NCBI GenBank assembly: GCA_965231765.1
Contig: OZ246887.1
Span: 4,960,001-5,024,000 of the forward strand
Reading direction: 5' to 3'
DNA from: JAAXHF01 sp963665955
GTDB lineage: Bacteria > Desulfobacterota > Binatia > Bin18
Length of the DNA stretch: 64,000 nucleotides
The notes beneath the pieces are model-generated. The model searched no databases, had not been told where the DNA came from, and saw only the letters and a list, made by a program, of their open reading frames with translations. How positions within the stretch are numbered: the first letter of the stretch is position 1; every line of letters begins with the position of its first letter. Below, piece by piece: positions 33,725-42,213 of the stretch. The position numbers and the translations under genes are program-made.

Positions 33725-33959
33725 GCCGCCCGGCCTCGGCCCCGATCTTATTCCACTTGTCTGCCTCGTCGAGAATCTCCTGGATCGTCATTGCCATCAC
33801 ATTATCCAGCGTTCAACTGAAGCAGATCAATGAGGGATTTCGCGACTGGGTCTGAACTCTCTTCGTAAGCCGCACTAATTTGGGCCAGCAGTTTCTTATG
33901 TCTGAGAACGAGGCAAGAAATTCTCCAAGAATTGCTGTATTTTTTTAATCTCCCTCTCC

Positions 33960-34763
33960 TCACTGCCCATGCTTGGCAACAAATTCCTCTAACACCTTGT
34001 TAAACTCCAGGGGCTGTTCAATCTCGTAGCAATGACCGACGTCTTTGATGATCCGAAACTCAGCCTGTGGGATATGGTCAGCCAGAAATCGATTCGCCTC
34101 GACTGGGGTTGCTTTATCTTCTTCTCCGACTAAGACCAGTGTCGGCTGGCTAATGTCTTTCAAACGGTCTGTGATGTCCCAGCGCCAGACCCCGTTTGGG
34201 TCCTCTAAGCAGCCGAATACCACCCGGCGTGGCAGTCCAGCTTCATCGAGGAAATTGTTTTTGATCATCTCACACACTTCAGGCCGCTCTCTCCGCGTCT
34301 TGTCTGAGAAACAGTTTGCGACGACATCATTGGCTGCGGCCTCATAGTTGTCCTGTAAATTAGCAATAAATTCATCCGCGTCTGCATACTGGCTCAAATT
34401 GGTGGCGCTGCTAATGATGATATTTCCGGCGACAAGGTGCGGATAATCGAGGCTCATCTGCATCGCTCGCATCCCGCCCATGGAGTTGCCAACCAGAATT
34501 GCCCGGTCTATGCCTAGGGCAGCCAACGCCGCTGCATCATCGGCCGCCATGTCTTGAATCGAATAGCCCTTGAGCGGCTTGGAGGACAGCCCGTGGCCAC
34601 GGGCTTCAATCACAATGCAGCGATATTTATGAGCCAGGACTGGCGCTTGATACGCCCATAGCCAAGCATTGGCGGAAAACCCATGCAGAAAAACGACGGG
34701 AAATCCGCGTCCGTAATGATTATAATGAATCCTGACACCCTTCTCGCGTTCAATATATGGCAT
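33960..34763 (-). CDS. Alpha/beta-fold hydrolase
   Basis: 267 residues with AAGGAGGA before the ATG. Canonical fold: FPVVFLHGFSANAWLW (oxyanion HG), nucleophile elbow GNSMGG (Ser94), acid Asp216 (GEEDKATP) and His244 (DVGHCYEIEQP). This is the 3-oxoadipate enol-lactonase / epoxide-hydrolase / lipase-like group; the substrate cannot be named. No signal peptide, so cytosolic. It is followed upstream (same strand) by a long-chain acyl-CoA ligase, suggesting ester or lactone hydrolysis before CoA activation (inference). Confidence 0.9.
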   Translation of the reverse strand: MPYIEREKGVRIHYNHYGRGFPVVFLHGFSANAWLWAYQAPVLAHKYRCIVIEARGHGLSSKPLKGYSIQDMAADDAAALAALGIDRAILVGNSMGGMRAMQMSLDYPHLVAGNIIISSATNLSQYADADEFIANLQDNYEAAANDVVANCFSDKTRRERPEVCEMIKNNFLDEAGLPRRVVFGCLEDPNGVWRWDITDRLKDISQPTLVLVGEEDKATPVEANRFLADHIPQAEFRIIKDVGHCYEIEQPLEFNKVLEEFVAKHGQ

Positions 34764-34852
34764 GTGATTCCTCCTTAAACGATTGCGCGGACAAGAACCT
34801 GAACGAGGGGCACGACTACGGCGTGCCGGACTGCACGCGGAGAACGTAGAAC

Positions 34853-36514
34853 CTACGAGCGCAGTTCTTTGCGCAAAATTTTTCCAACGTTTGACTTGGG
34901 CAAGTCTGTCCTAAATTCGTAGTGTCGGGGAACTTTGTAGCTGGTCAGGTGCTCTTTGCAGTAGGCCCTCAGCTCTTCATCAGTGAGTGCTTCCTCTCTC
35001 TTAACAATGAAGGCCTTGACCGCTTCACCTGATTTTTGATCGGGAACCCCCACCACCGCCACTTCAAGAACACCAGGATGGCCTGAAAGAACTTCTTCAA
35101 CTTCATTGGGAAAAACATTAAAACCTGAAACGAGAATCATATCTTTTTTGCGATCAACAATTTGAAAAAACCCCCTCTCATCCATACAGGCAATGTCTCC
35201 AGTTTTTAAATACGCGTCTTCAGTAAAAACATTTTGTGTTTCATCTGGCCGATTCCAATACCCCTTCATGACCTGTGGCCCTTTAATGCACAATTCTCCA
35301 ACCTCGCCAACGGCAACATCTTTTCCTGCGTCATCTCTGATCACTATTTCGGTCGAAGAAATGGGAATGCCAATCTTGCCATTATGATCTTCCAAATCCA
35401 TAGGGTTAATACAGGCAGCGGGGGAAGTCTCAGTCAAACCGTAGGCCTCAATAAGAGGCGTGCCCGTAACCTCTTTCCACTTTTGGGCGACAGATTTTTG
35501 AACCGCCATCCCTCCCCCGAGAGTCAGGCGGAGAGAGGAAAAATCAACGTGTGCAAAGTCGGAATTATTTAAAAGTCCATTAAAAAGGGTATTCACCCCT
35601 GTAAAGGAGGTAAACTTCCACTTCTTTAATTCTTTAATAAACCCAGCAATATCCCGTGGGTTTGTAATCAAAACATTTAAGCTGCCCAGAGAGGTAAACA
35701 GAAGACAGTTCGCTGTCAAAGAGAAGATATGATAGAGAGGCAAGGGGGTGATAATAATTTCTTCCCCCTCTATCACATGACTTCCAGTCCAGGCCCGAGC
35801 CTGAAGAATATTGGCCACAATATTGCCATGCGTCAGCTCGGCTCCTTTGGAAACCCCAGTCGTTCCGCCTGTGTATTGCAAAAAAAGAGTGTCTTCAGAG
35901 GTCAACACGGGCCTCTCGTATTTTGTTGCGTCTGCACCAAAGAGCTTTTCCTTGAGAGAATTGGCACCAGGAAGAGTGTAAGGAGGAATCATTTTTTTAA
36001 CATGCTTGATAACAGCATTCGCAATGAGCGACTTGGGAAAAGAGAGGAAGTCCCCAATCCTCGTAACCAAGATATTCTTAACCGGCGTCTTTGCGAGTAT
36101 CTCTTCAAGAGTAGAAGCAGCGCTCTCAAAGATAATAATCGTTTCAGCACCAGAATCGTTCAACTGGTGTTCTAATTCTCTAGCGGTATAGAGAGGATTC
36201 ACATTGACAGCAACAAGCCCCGCCCGCAAAATCCCAAACAGCACGATGGGGTACTGGAGTACGTTGGGCATCATCAGTGCCACCCGATCCCCTTTTTTGA
36301 GATTGAGATCGTTTTGCAAATAACTGGCAAACCTGCGGGAGAGAATCTCCACCTCTTCATAGTTGTAAGTTTTGCCCATACAGTGGAGGGCTGGACGCGT
36401 GGGGTATTTCTCAAAGCTCTGTTCCAAAATATCCACGACCGAAGAATATTCCGCCAGATTAATCTCCTGCGGCACTCCCTTCTCGTAATGTTCATGCCAA
36501 ATTTTTCTTTCCAT
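34853..36514 (-). CDS. Long-chain-fatty-acid-CoA ligase (FadD-like)
   Basis: 553 residues. ANL adenylating-enzyme motifs: the P-loop LQYTGGTTGVSKGAELTHGN, EAYGLTETSPAACINP, GYWNRPDET, then KTGDIACMDERGFFQIVDRK and LPKSNVGKILRKEL with the C-terminal catalytic Lys. It activates fatty or related acids to acyl-CoA via acyl-AMP. The gene is visibly AT-richer than all neighbours (many AAAA/TTTT runs and codons ending in A or T) and lacks a clear ribosome site, so recent transfer is likely. Close to FadD in length and motifs, but the chain length accepted is unknown. Confidence 0.93.
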   Translation of the reverse strand: MERKIWHEHYEKGVPQEINLAEYSSVVDILEQSFEKYPTRPALHCMGKTYNYEEVEILSRRFASYLQNDLNLKKGDRVALMMPNVLQYPIVLFGILRAGLVAVNVNPLYTARELEHQLNDSGAETIIIFESAASTLEEILAKTPVKNILVTRIGDFLSFPKSLIANAVIKHVKKMIPPYTLPGANSLKEKLFGADATKYERPVLTSEDTLFLQYTGGTTGVSKGAELTHGNIVANILQARAWTGSHVIEGEEIIITPLPLYHIFSLTANCLLFTSLGSLNVLITNPRDIAGFIKELKKWKFTSFTGVNTLFNGLLNNSDFAHVDFSSLRLTLGGGMAVQKSVAQKWKEVTGTPLIEAYGLTETSPAACINPMDLEDHNGKIGIPISSTEIVIRDDAGKDVAVGEVGELCIKGPQVMKGYWNRPDETQNVFTEDAYLKTGDIACMDERGFFQIVDRKKDMILVSGFNVFPNEVEEVLSGHPGVLEVAVVGVPDQKSGEAVKAFIVKREEALTDEELRAYCKEHLTSYKVPRHYEFRTDLPKSNVGKILRKELRS

Positions 36515-36540
36515 TTCAGTTTTCTCGCTCTCGTTAGTCG

Positions 36541-37011
36541 TTACTGTCCGGCAAATGGTTTCTTGGCCCAGCCTTCCTCAAAGGGCGTAAAGAATTGCGA
36601 ATTGACCTTCAGGCTCTTGAATTGCCATTCCCCATTCGTGCGGACATACTCCTCTGCATACTTGGCTGCCAGCCACATGGCTTGATTCTGTTCGCCTAAG
36701 GTACACGGTTGGAAGAGATACCACTGGCCGGTGGCCGTATCCCCATCGACCTCGATCAACGGATTCATGACTTGGTGCAGGGCAAAAGGAAGAAGTGCTG
36801 ATGCACCTCGAAAAAATGTTCGAATCGCTTCGCGGCCTTCGTATTTGCCAAAGTCCCCTCCATCCCACACTGCCTCTTCGGTAAACAGTGCAGCAAGCGA
36901 GTCCGGATCGTATTGATTATCACACGCAGCACAGTACTTGGCCTTGAGCTTTTTAATCGCTTCAATATCTTCTACTGCCCGCAGCCGACGTTCGAGTTGT
37001 TCGAGATCCAT
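36541..37011 (-). CDS. NTF2-like (SnoaL-type) protein
   Basis: 156 residues, AGGAGG upstream. Pattern of the SnoaL_4 group: LRAVEDIEAIKKLKAKYCAACD, LFTEEAVWDGGDFGKYEG, ALHQVMNPLIEVDGDTATGQ and FTPFEEGWAKKPF. The cone-shaped NTF2 fold hosts small dehydratases, isomerases and cyclases acting on polycyclic or steroid-like compounds. It is a close paralogue of the gene at 59372, sharing most residues over the full length. Substrate unknown. Confidence 0.85.
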   Translation of the reverse strand: MDLEQLERRLRAVEDIEAIKKLKAKYCAACDNQYDPDSLAALFTEEAVWDGGDFGKYEGREAIRTFFRGASALLPFALHQVMNPLIEVDGDTATGQWYLFQPCTLGEQNQAMWLAAKYAEEYVRTNGEWQFKSLKVNSQFFTPFEEGWAKKPFAGQ

Positions 37012-37070
37012 AGTTTTGCCTCCTCTTCTTCGTCCTTAACTACAACAGCTGCGCCGAAATGAAAACCTGT

Positions 37071-37508
37071 TCACTGAACTAACAGAATGACCCCAATCAC
37101 AATCAAGACCGTGCCGCCGATATCCGAACGGGTGACCCGCTCCACATCTTTCAAGACCAGATAGCTGAGAAGCAAGGTAATGAGCGGCGCGGCTGAGGTG
37201 AGCGGGGCGACAATAGCAGCGGGTAAGTATTGCAGAGAAGCGAACAGGCTGAAAGTGGCGATGGTCGTAGCCAGACCGGCCAAGCCAAAATACCAGCCTG
37301 CCGCACGCGGCATGCTCAATAGCTGCTGGCCTTGGCCACTCCCAAAAAAATATATGATATACACCGCCACGCTGGCGATCAGCCCGATGCACGCGCCGAG
37401 TAAGGGTTCGTCACTAATCTGTAGCCCCAGCTTAGCCAGGACCGGATTGGTGCTGTAACACAAAGCTGCCAACAACGGATAGATGGCGTCTTTCAAATTC
37501 ATATACAT
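37071..37508 (-). CDS. EamA/DMT transporter, second half
   Basis: 145 residues, about five membrane segments (AIYPLLAALCYSTNPVLAKLGL, GLIASVAVYIIYFF, YFGLAGLATTIATFSLFASL, APLITLLLSYLVL, GTVLIVIGVILLV). This corresponds to one EamA domain, whereas DMT carriers usually contain two in one ~300-residue chain. It starts 11 bases after the stop of the partner half at 37519, in a different frame. The two may form a heterodimeric carrier or be one gene split by a frameshift. Start at 37508 or the ATG two codons later. Confidence 0.75.
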   Translation of the reverse strand: MYMNLKDAIYPLLAALCYSTNPVLAKLGLQISDEPLLGACIGLIASVAVYIIYFFGSGQGQQLLSMPRAAGWYFGLAGLATTIATFSLFASLQYLPAAIVAPLTSAAPLITLLLSYLVLKDVERVTRSDIGGTVLIVIGVILLVQ

Positions 37509-37518
37509 TCCCAGAGGT

Positions 37519-37950
37519 TCATGGGCGTTCCTGTCCAGTCAGACAGGCCACACCGGCAACAATGCTCAGCATGCCGAGAAAGATTTTGGGGGTAATTTGC
37601 TCGTGTAAAAACACAACGGCGAGGAGAGTCGTAAACAGTGGCGCGATATTCACCAGTGGGGTGGCTCTGGCCGCTCCGAGCCGAGCGACACCGATAAAAT
37701 TAAACACCCGTCCAATACATGGCCCCAATATGCCGACTAAGACAAACCACACCGCCGCCCGTGGGGCGACGGCTTCGAGTACGGATCGAGGGTGGAAAAC
37801 AAAGACCACTGCAAGCAGCGGTACACTAACCAAGAGGCCCCACACTACTGCAACTGAGATCGTCGAGTGGGCTAAACCGCGGCGGATCAAAATGGGCACC
37901 GTGCCCCATAAACACGCTGCTGTTAGCGCAAACAGTTCGCCATATAACAT
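37519..37950 (-). CDS. EamA/DMT transporter, first half
   Basis: About 143 residues from the ATG at 37950 (MLYGELFALTAACLWG, the classic EamA opening); an upstream start at 37974 is possible. Four to five membrane segments, ending FLGMLSIVAGVACLTGQ, which is the usual end of an EamA domain. Partner of the half-size gene at 37071. The role is export or import of a small metabolite; which one cannot be told. Confidence 0.75.
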   Translation of the reverse strand: MLYGELFALTAACLWGTVPILIRRGLAHSTISVAVVWGLLVSVPLLAVVFVFHPRSVLEAVAPRAAVWFVLVGILGPCIGRVFNFIGVARLGAARATPLVNIAPLFTTLLAVVFLHEQITPKIFLGMLSIVAGVACLTGQERP

Positions 37951-38125
37951 GTTGCCTCCGCAAGCGGTCAGCATTCAGCTACCAGCCGGAAAAGGACTCA
38001 GCAATGAGGACTGAGTGAAGTAAGGAAGGCAGACAGTAAACCCAGTCCTCAGCACTTTCTTTGACTCTTCCCATCCGTCTGGGCTACAATCCCGTCACTT
38101 TGTCCCAAGCCAAAGGAGGGGAACT

Positions 38126-39412
38126 ATGGCTTGGCCGGTTCGCTACAGGCTGGTGGGGCTGCTGACCGCCGGCAGCATGATTAATTATCTTGACCGGGTC
38201 AATATCGCCGTCGCTGCGCCAGTCATGATGATCGCCTTGGGCTGGGAGGAGGACAGCTTTGGCATGATCTTTTCGGCCTTTTTGGTTGGTTATACCCTGC
38301 TGCAGTTTCCGGGCGGGGTGATCGCTGATCGCTGGAACGCGTGTAAGCTCCTCATCGTCGTCTGCATTGGCTTCTCGGTCTTCACCGCTCTTACCCCGCT
38401 TGGCAGCCTGGCTTTTGGCCTGATGCTGGCAATCCGCTTTGGGGTTGGCATGTTCGAGTCGATTACCTTTCCAGCCTATGCCTCACTGAACGCACGTTGG
38501 ATACCACGCCAAGAGTACGGCCGAGCGCAGACGCTGAGTGTGGCGGGCGCATATCTGGGACAGGCGATTGCCTATCCGCTTACCACCTGGTTGTTGTTTG
38601 CTTTCTCCTGGCCGGTTGTGTTTTATTTTAACGCAGCCTTGGGCTTCGCCTGGCTGGTGGTCTGGATGGCGTTTGCGACCAACACGCCAGCTGAGCATCC
38701 GAAGATCAGCCAGCAAGAACTGCAATATATTCAGGAGAATCTTGCTCCTCAAGCAGACAGCACAGTCTCTCCCTGGGCAGTGGCCCGAGAAAAACAAGTG
38801 CTGCTGCTGTCTCTCTCCTATCTGTTGCTCGTCTTTGGGCTGTGGATGATTGTACTCTGGCTGCCGACCTATATGGTCAAAGTCCGAGGTTTTACCTTGC
38901 AGCAGATGGGCTGGGTGGGGATGATTCCGACCATTGCCAGCTTTTGCGGACTGGTTGGCGGTGGGGCGCTGTCGGATATACTCTTGCGCAGGGGTTTTAG
39001 CCGTCGCTTTGCGCGGGCGCAGGGGCCAGCTTTATGTATCGCATGTGGAGTGCCGTTTCTTGTGTCTGCGGTGTTAGTGTCCTCGGCCGGCGCATCGGTG
39101 GCCTGCTTTGCCGCGTATCTCTTTCTGATGAATATCGCCGGTGGTGGCTACTGGTCGGTCCCTTTGGAATTTAACCCCAAGCTGGTTGGCGCAATTTCTG
39201 GGGTGATGAACGGTTCGGGAAATTTTGCGGGCATTTTTGGGCCGATGACGGCTGGCTTTTTGATTACGGCAACAGGGAGCTGGGCGTTACCATTTTTGGT
39301 TGCGGCTGGTCTGGCGAGCATATCCTTTTTGGTTTTCTTTTTTCTGGTGATTCCAGACCCCATCGAATTTGAGCGGCCACAACACACGATGGCAGCAGAA
39401 ACGAGTGCATAA
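38126..39412 (+). CDS. MFS transporter, ACS type
   Basis: 428 residues, ribosome site AAAGGAGG. Twelve membrane segments. ACS marks: MINYLDRVNIAVAAPVMM, LQFPGGVIADRWNACKLL, GMFESITFPAYASLNARWIP. Probably proton-coupled import of an organic anion. A second MFS gene starts two bases after its stop, so both are likely co-transcribed. Confidence 0.88.
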   Translation: MAWPVRYRLVGLLTAGSMINYLDRVNIAVAAPVMMIALGWEEDSFGMIFSAFLVGYTLLQFPGGVIADRWNACKLLIVVCIGFSVFTALTPLGSLAFGLMLAIRFGVGMFESITFPAYASLNARWIPRQEYGRAQTLSVAGAYLGQAIAYPLTTWLLFAFSWPVVFYFNAALGFAWLVVWMAFATNTPAEHPKISQQELQYIQENLAPQADSTVSPWAVAREKQVLLLSLSYLLLVFGLWMIVLWLPTYMVKVRGFTLQQMGWVGMIPTIASFCGLVGGGALSDILLRRGFSRRFARAQGPALCIACGVPFLVSAVLVSSAGASVACFAAYLFLMNIAGGGYWSVPLEFNPKLVGAISGVMNGSGNFAGIFGPMTAGFLITATGSWALPFLVAAGLASISFLVFFFLVIPDPIEFERPQHTMAAETSA

Positions 39413-39413
39413 T

Positions 39414-40619
39414 ATGTTGCAAGGAATGAATAAAAAAGCGCTGGTCATACTCGGGCTGGGCCATTTGATGGTTGATCTGAATACCGGCGCCTTGCCAGCC
39501 TTGCTGCCCTATCTCAAAAATACGTTTGCCTTGTCGTACACCATGACAAGTATGCTGGTATTAGTTGCGAACGTGTCATCTTCTCTTGTCCAGCCGGTCT
39601 TCGGTTATCTATCCGACCGGAGTACAAAAGCCTGGCTGTTACCTTTCGGAGTCATTGTTGCGACGTGTGGCATGGCGAGTGTTGGCTTGGTGCATAGCTA
39701 TCCGATGCTTTTGCTGTTGGTCATGGTCAGTGGCATCGGGATTGCCAGCTATCATCCTGAAGCCTACAAAACCGCCTATCTGGCGACCGGTGAGAAAAAG
39801 GCGACTGGTATCTCGCTCTTTTCCGTTGGCGGCAATATTGGGCTCGGCTTAGGCCCCTTAGCCGTGGTCTTGTGTTTGGCCACCTGGGGGCCACACGGAT
39901 TATTGCTGTTATGGATACCCGGGCTTGTGGTCGGTACACTGTTTATCCGCTCTTTGCCGTGGCTGTCGCAGATCAGATCCCAGCCGACTGAGACTCAAGG
40001 TGAGGCTCCGGCTATTCCCCATGCTGCTATGGCTGTGGTGCTTGGTGTCGTCATGCTGGGCTCGTGTGTCCATGCTGGACTGTTTACCTATGTGCCGCTG
40101 TATTTCGATGCGCAGGGAGAAGACACAGTTGTGGTCGGCTCGATTGTGTCACTGTTTTTGATTGCTGGAGCGGTTGGAACATTGATTGCCGGACCGCTGT
40201 CTGACCGGATTGGCCATAAACGCTTCTTAGTTTTGAGCTTTGGAGCTTTGTGTCCCTTGATGCTCTCATTCCTGCATACGAGTGGGCCGCTGAGCCTTAT
40301 CATTCTGGCTCTTGTTGGGATGTGTCTTGCGCCGATGTTCGCTGTGACCCTGGTGATCGCCCAGAGTTTAATGCAAGGACGGCTGGGAACGACTGCTGGA
40401 CTCATGACGGGGGTTGGTTTTGGGGTCGGTGGGCTGAGCGTCATGGGTTTAGGCATGGTTGCCGACACCTGGGGGATCGAGACAACCATGCAGCTGATCA
40501 GTGTCTTGCCCATCCTCCCCTGGCTGTGCATTCTCTTGTTACCAGGCGATGCTCGCCCCGTCACCCAAGACGTCCCCCACGAAGCCGACGGCATACGGGT
40601 CAGTGGCCAGGAGGCATAG
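39414..40619 (+). CDS. MFS transporter, fosmidomycin-resistance (Fsr)-like
   Basis: About 401 residues from the ATG at 39414, one base after the upstream MFS stop; an alternative ATG at 39426 has AAGGA too close to it. Fsr-type opening: LGLGHLMVDLNTGALPALLPYLK, then SSSLVQPVFGYLSDRS, GIGIASYHPEAYKTAYLA and FSVGGNIGLGLGPLAVV. The family exports small drugs or phosphonate-like compounds. Being paired with an ACS importer is unusual: uptake and efflux of related compounds is possible (inference). Confidence 0.85.
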   Translation: MLQGMNKKALVILGLGHLMVDLNTGALPALLPYLKNTFALSYTMTSMLVLVANVSSSLVQPVFGYLSDRSTKAWLLPFGVIVATCGMASVGLVHSYPMLLLLVMVSGIGIASYHPEAYKTAYLATGEKKATGISLFSVGGNIGLGLGPLAVVLCLATWGPHGLLLLWIPGLVVGTLFIRSLPWLSQIRSQPTETQGEAPAIPHAAMAVVLGVVMLGSCVHAGLFTYVPLYFDAQGEDTVVVGSIVSLFLIAGAVGTLIAGPLSDRIGHKRFLVLSFGALCPLMLSFLHTSGPLSLIILALVGMCLAPMFAVTLVIAQSLMQGRLGTTAGLMTGVGFGVGGLSVMGLGMVADTWGIETTMQLISVLPILPWLCILLLPGDARPVTQDVPHEADGIRVSGQEA

Positions 40620-40790
40620 GCTAGCAGGATGCTTTTTGAGTTGTTTTCGTCAGACTGCTGTGGTAGGTGTGGTGAAATGACCCGCTGATGAGACCTGTTG
40701 CATTGGATAAATTCGTAACACACAGAACCCGAGGACTTGGCATATGGATCAAGTCAATAGAAAGGGTTCTTGGTATTTTGAGAGGGAGTA

Positions 40791-41084
40791 ATGCCAGCAC
40801 CACGCGGCCGGGGGAGACCCCGGCGACGATCAGCCCCAGCATCAGCAGCCCCGAAAGCTGAGCGGACAGCAGAGAGCGATTCGATCGAAATGACGGGTGT
40901 CGTTGTTGAAGTCCTGCCGAACGCTTTCTTCCGAGTCAAACTTGAAAATGAGCATCTCGTCCTTGCCCATGTGGCGGGTAAGATGCGAAAATTTTTCATC
41001 AAGATTATTCAAGGCGATACGGTTACGGTTCAACTCTCTCCGTACGACCTTGATCGCGGCCGCATTACCTTCCGCCGTCGCTAA
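40791..41084 (+). CDS. infA: Translation initiation factor IF-1 with N-terminal extension
   Basis: 97 residues from the ATG at 40791 (GAGAGGGAG upstream). Residues ~30-97 are a complete S1/OB fold IF-1: IEMTGVVVEVLPNAFFRVKL, VLAHVAGKMRKFFIKIIQGD, SPYDLDRGRITFRRR. It binds the ribosomal A site during initiation. Typical IF-1 has ~72 residues; here ~28 extra residues rich in Arg, Pro and Ala (APRGRGRPRRRSAPAS) precede the fold. It stands alone, not beside ribosomal protein genes, so it could be a second, variant IF-1. Confidence 0.92.
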   Translation: MPAPRGRGRPRRRSAPASAAPKAERTAESDSIEMTGVVVEVLPNAFFRVKLENEHLVLAHVAGKMRKFFIKIIQGDTVTVQLSPYDLDRGRITFRRR

Positions 41085-41126
41085 CCAGCTCGGAGCCTCT
41101 TTCGGCCGTCTTTTCATTTTTCCCTA

Positions 41127-41150
41127 ACAGGGCAGCTTATGCTGCTCTGT
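41127..41150. terminator. Hairpin between infA and the convergent dehydrogenase gene
   Basis: ACAGGGCAGC (41127-41136) pairs with GCTGCTCTGT (41141-41150) with one G-U pair and a TTAT loop. It lies 42 bases past the infA stop and 32 bases past the stop of the minus-strand gene, so it can serve both. No classical U-tract on either side. Confidence 0.55.
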
Positions 41151-41181
41151 CAGGGGACACCACATCCGCCTGTCTATTTGT

Positions 41182-42162
41182 TTACCCCCCAATCCCCGAT
41201 TCCGGTGCGTGCCCGGCTGCAACTCGCTGCACATTGGCAAAGCCAAAGGCCAGACGCCGGGTCCAGGTGTCGAGGGTGACACCGGCGATATGCGGAGTAA
41301 GAACAACATTCTCCAGCGTCAGGAGTGGACTATTCGTCGGCATCGGCTCGATGGCAAACACGTCAAGCCCGGCAGCAGCAATCTGCTTCTCTCGGAGGGC
41401 TTCAATAAGCGCCGCTTCGTCTATGACTGGTCCGCGCGATGTATTGACCAAGATCGCCGACGGTTTCATGAGTTTGAGTGCGCGGGCATTAATAATGCCT
41501 TGGGTTTGGGCTGTCAGCGGGGTGTGGACTGATACGACGTCAGCCTGACTGAGCAACGCGTCGAGCGGCAATGGTTCGGCGTGCAATTCCTGTTCGAGCG
41601 CGGTCGGCGCGCGCACTGTATCGTAATAGCGAATCGTTGTCTGAAAACCGCTGGCTAAGCGAGCCAACTCCTGGCCAATCCGGCCAAAGCCAACAATGCC
41701 TAATGTCTTGCCCCGAAACTCACGCATCTGCAAGGTTTCTTGGAGTCCCAGCCAGCGTCCTTCATGGAGCGTATTATGATGCAGCGGCAGTTTTTTATAT
41801 ACGGCCAGAATGAGTAACAAGGCGTGCTCAGCCACAGTCGGGGCATTGGCCCCGCCGTTGTTGGCAACGGGAATTTTGGCATTCCGAAACGCGTCCAAGT
41901 CGAGCCACTCGTAACCGGCGCTGATGAGCTGGAAGAGTTTGAGGCGGCTTGCTCCCGTGATCTCCTCGGCGGTTGGATTGCCTGGGTAGCCCAGCATAAA
42001 ATCGGCACTAGCAATTTTTTCGCGGCGGACATCAGCGGGTGCATCCTGTTCGAGCAGCTCAAGACTGAAACCGGATGGAACCTGCGCTTTAGCCATATCA
42101 ATGATTTGCTCTGGGACGTAACGGGATGAATAGAGAAACACAATCGTCTTCGGTTCGCTCAT
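41182..42162 (-). CDS. D-2-hydroxyacid dehydrogenase
   Basis: 326 residues from the ATG at 42162 with GAAGGAGGGAAA upstream. Family features: GIVGFGRIGQELARLA (NAD loop), the catalytic Arg in VNTSRGPVIDE, Glu in LDVFAIEPMP and His in LTPHIAGVT. Reduces 2-oxoacids or oxidises D-2-hydroxyacids with NAD(P)H. Related to phosphoglycerate dehydrogenase/hydroxypyruvate reductase but short at the C-terminus, without a regulatory domain. Downstream of an M20 peptidase in the same orientation (51-base gap). Confidence 0.9.
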   Translation of the reverse strand: MSEPKTIVFLYSSRYVPEQIIDMAKAQVPSGFSLELLEQDAPADVRREKIASADFMLGYPGNPTAEEITGASRLKLFQLISAGYEWLDLDAFRNAKIPVANNGGANAPTVAEHALLLILAVYKKLPLHHNTLHEGRWLGLQETLQMREFRGKTLGIVGFGRIGQELARLASGFQTTIRYYDTVRAPTALEQELHAEPLPLDALLSQADVVSVHTPLTAQTQGIINARALKLMKPSAILVNTSRGPVIDEAALIEALREKQIAAAGLDVFAIEPMPTNSPLLTLENVVLTPHIAGVTLDTWTRRLAFGFANVQRVAAGHAPESGIGG

Positions 42163-42213
42163 GATTTCCCTCCTTCTGACCGCTGATCTGTTTCCCCCAG
42201 GCGTATCCAAGAC

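Noticed and set aside
33735..33800. Minus-strand frame beginning MAMTIQEILDEADKW, which could be the start of a small antitoxin-like protein
   Set aside because: Only ~20 plausible codons before it runs into the ParA fragment antisense, with no ribosome site; too short to assign.
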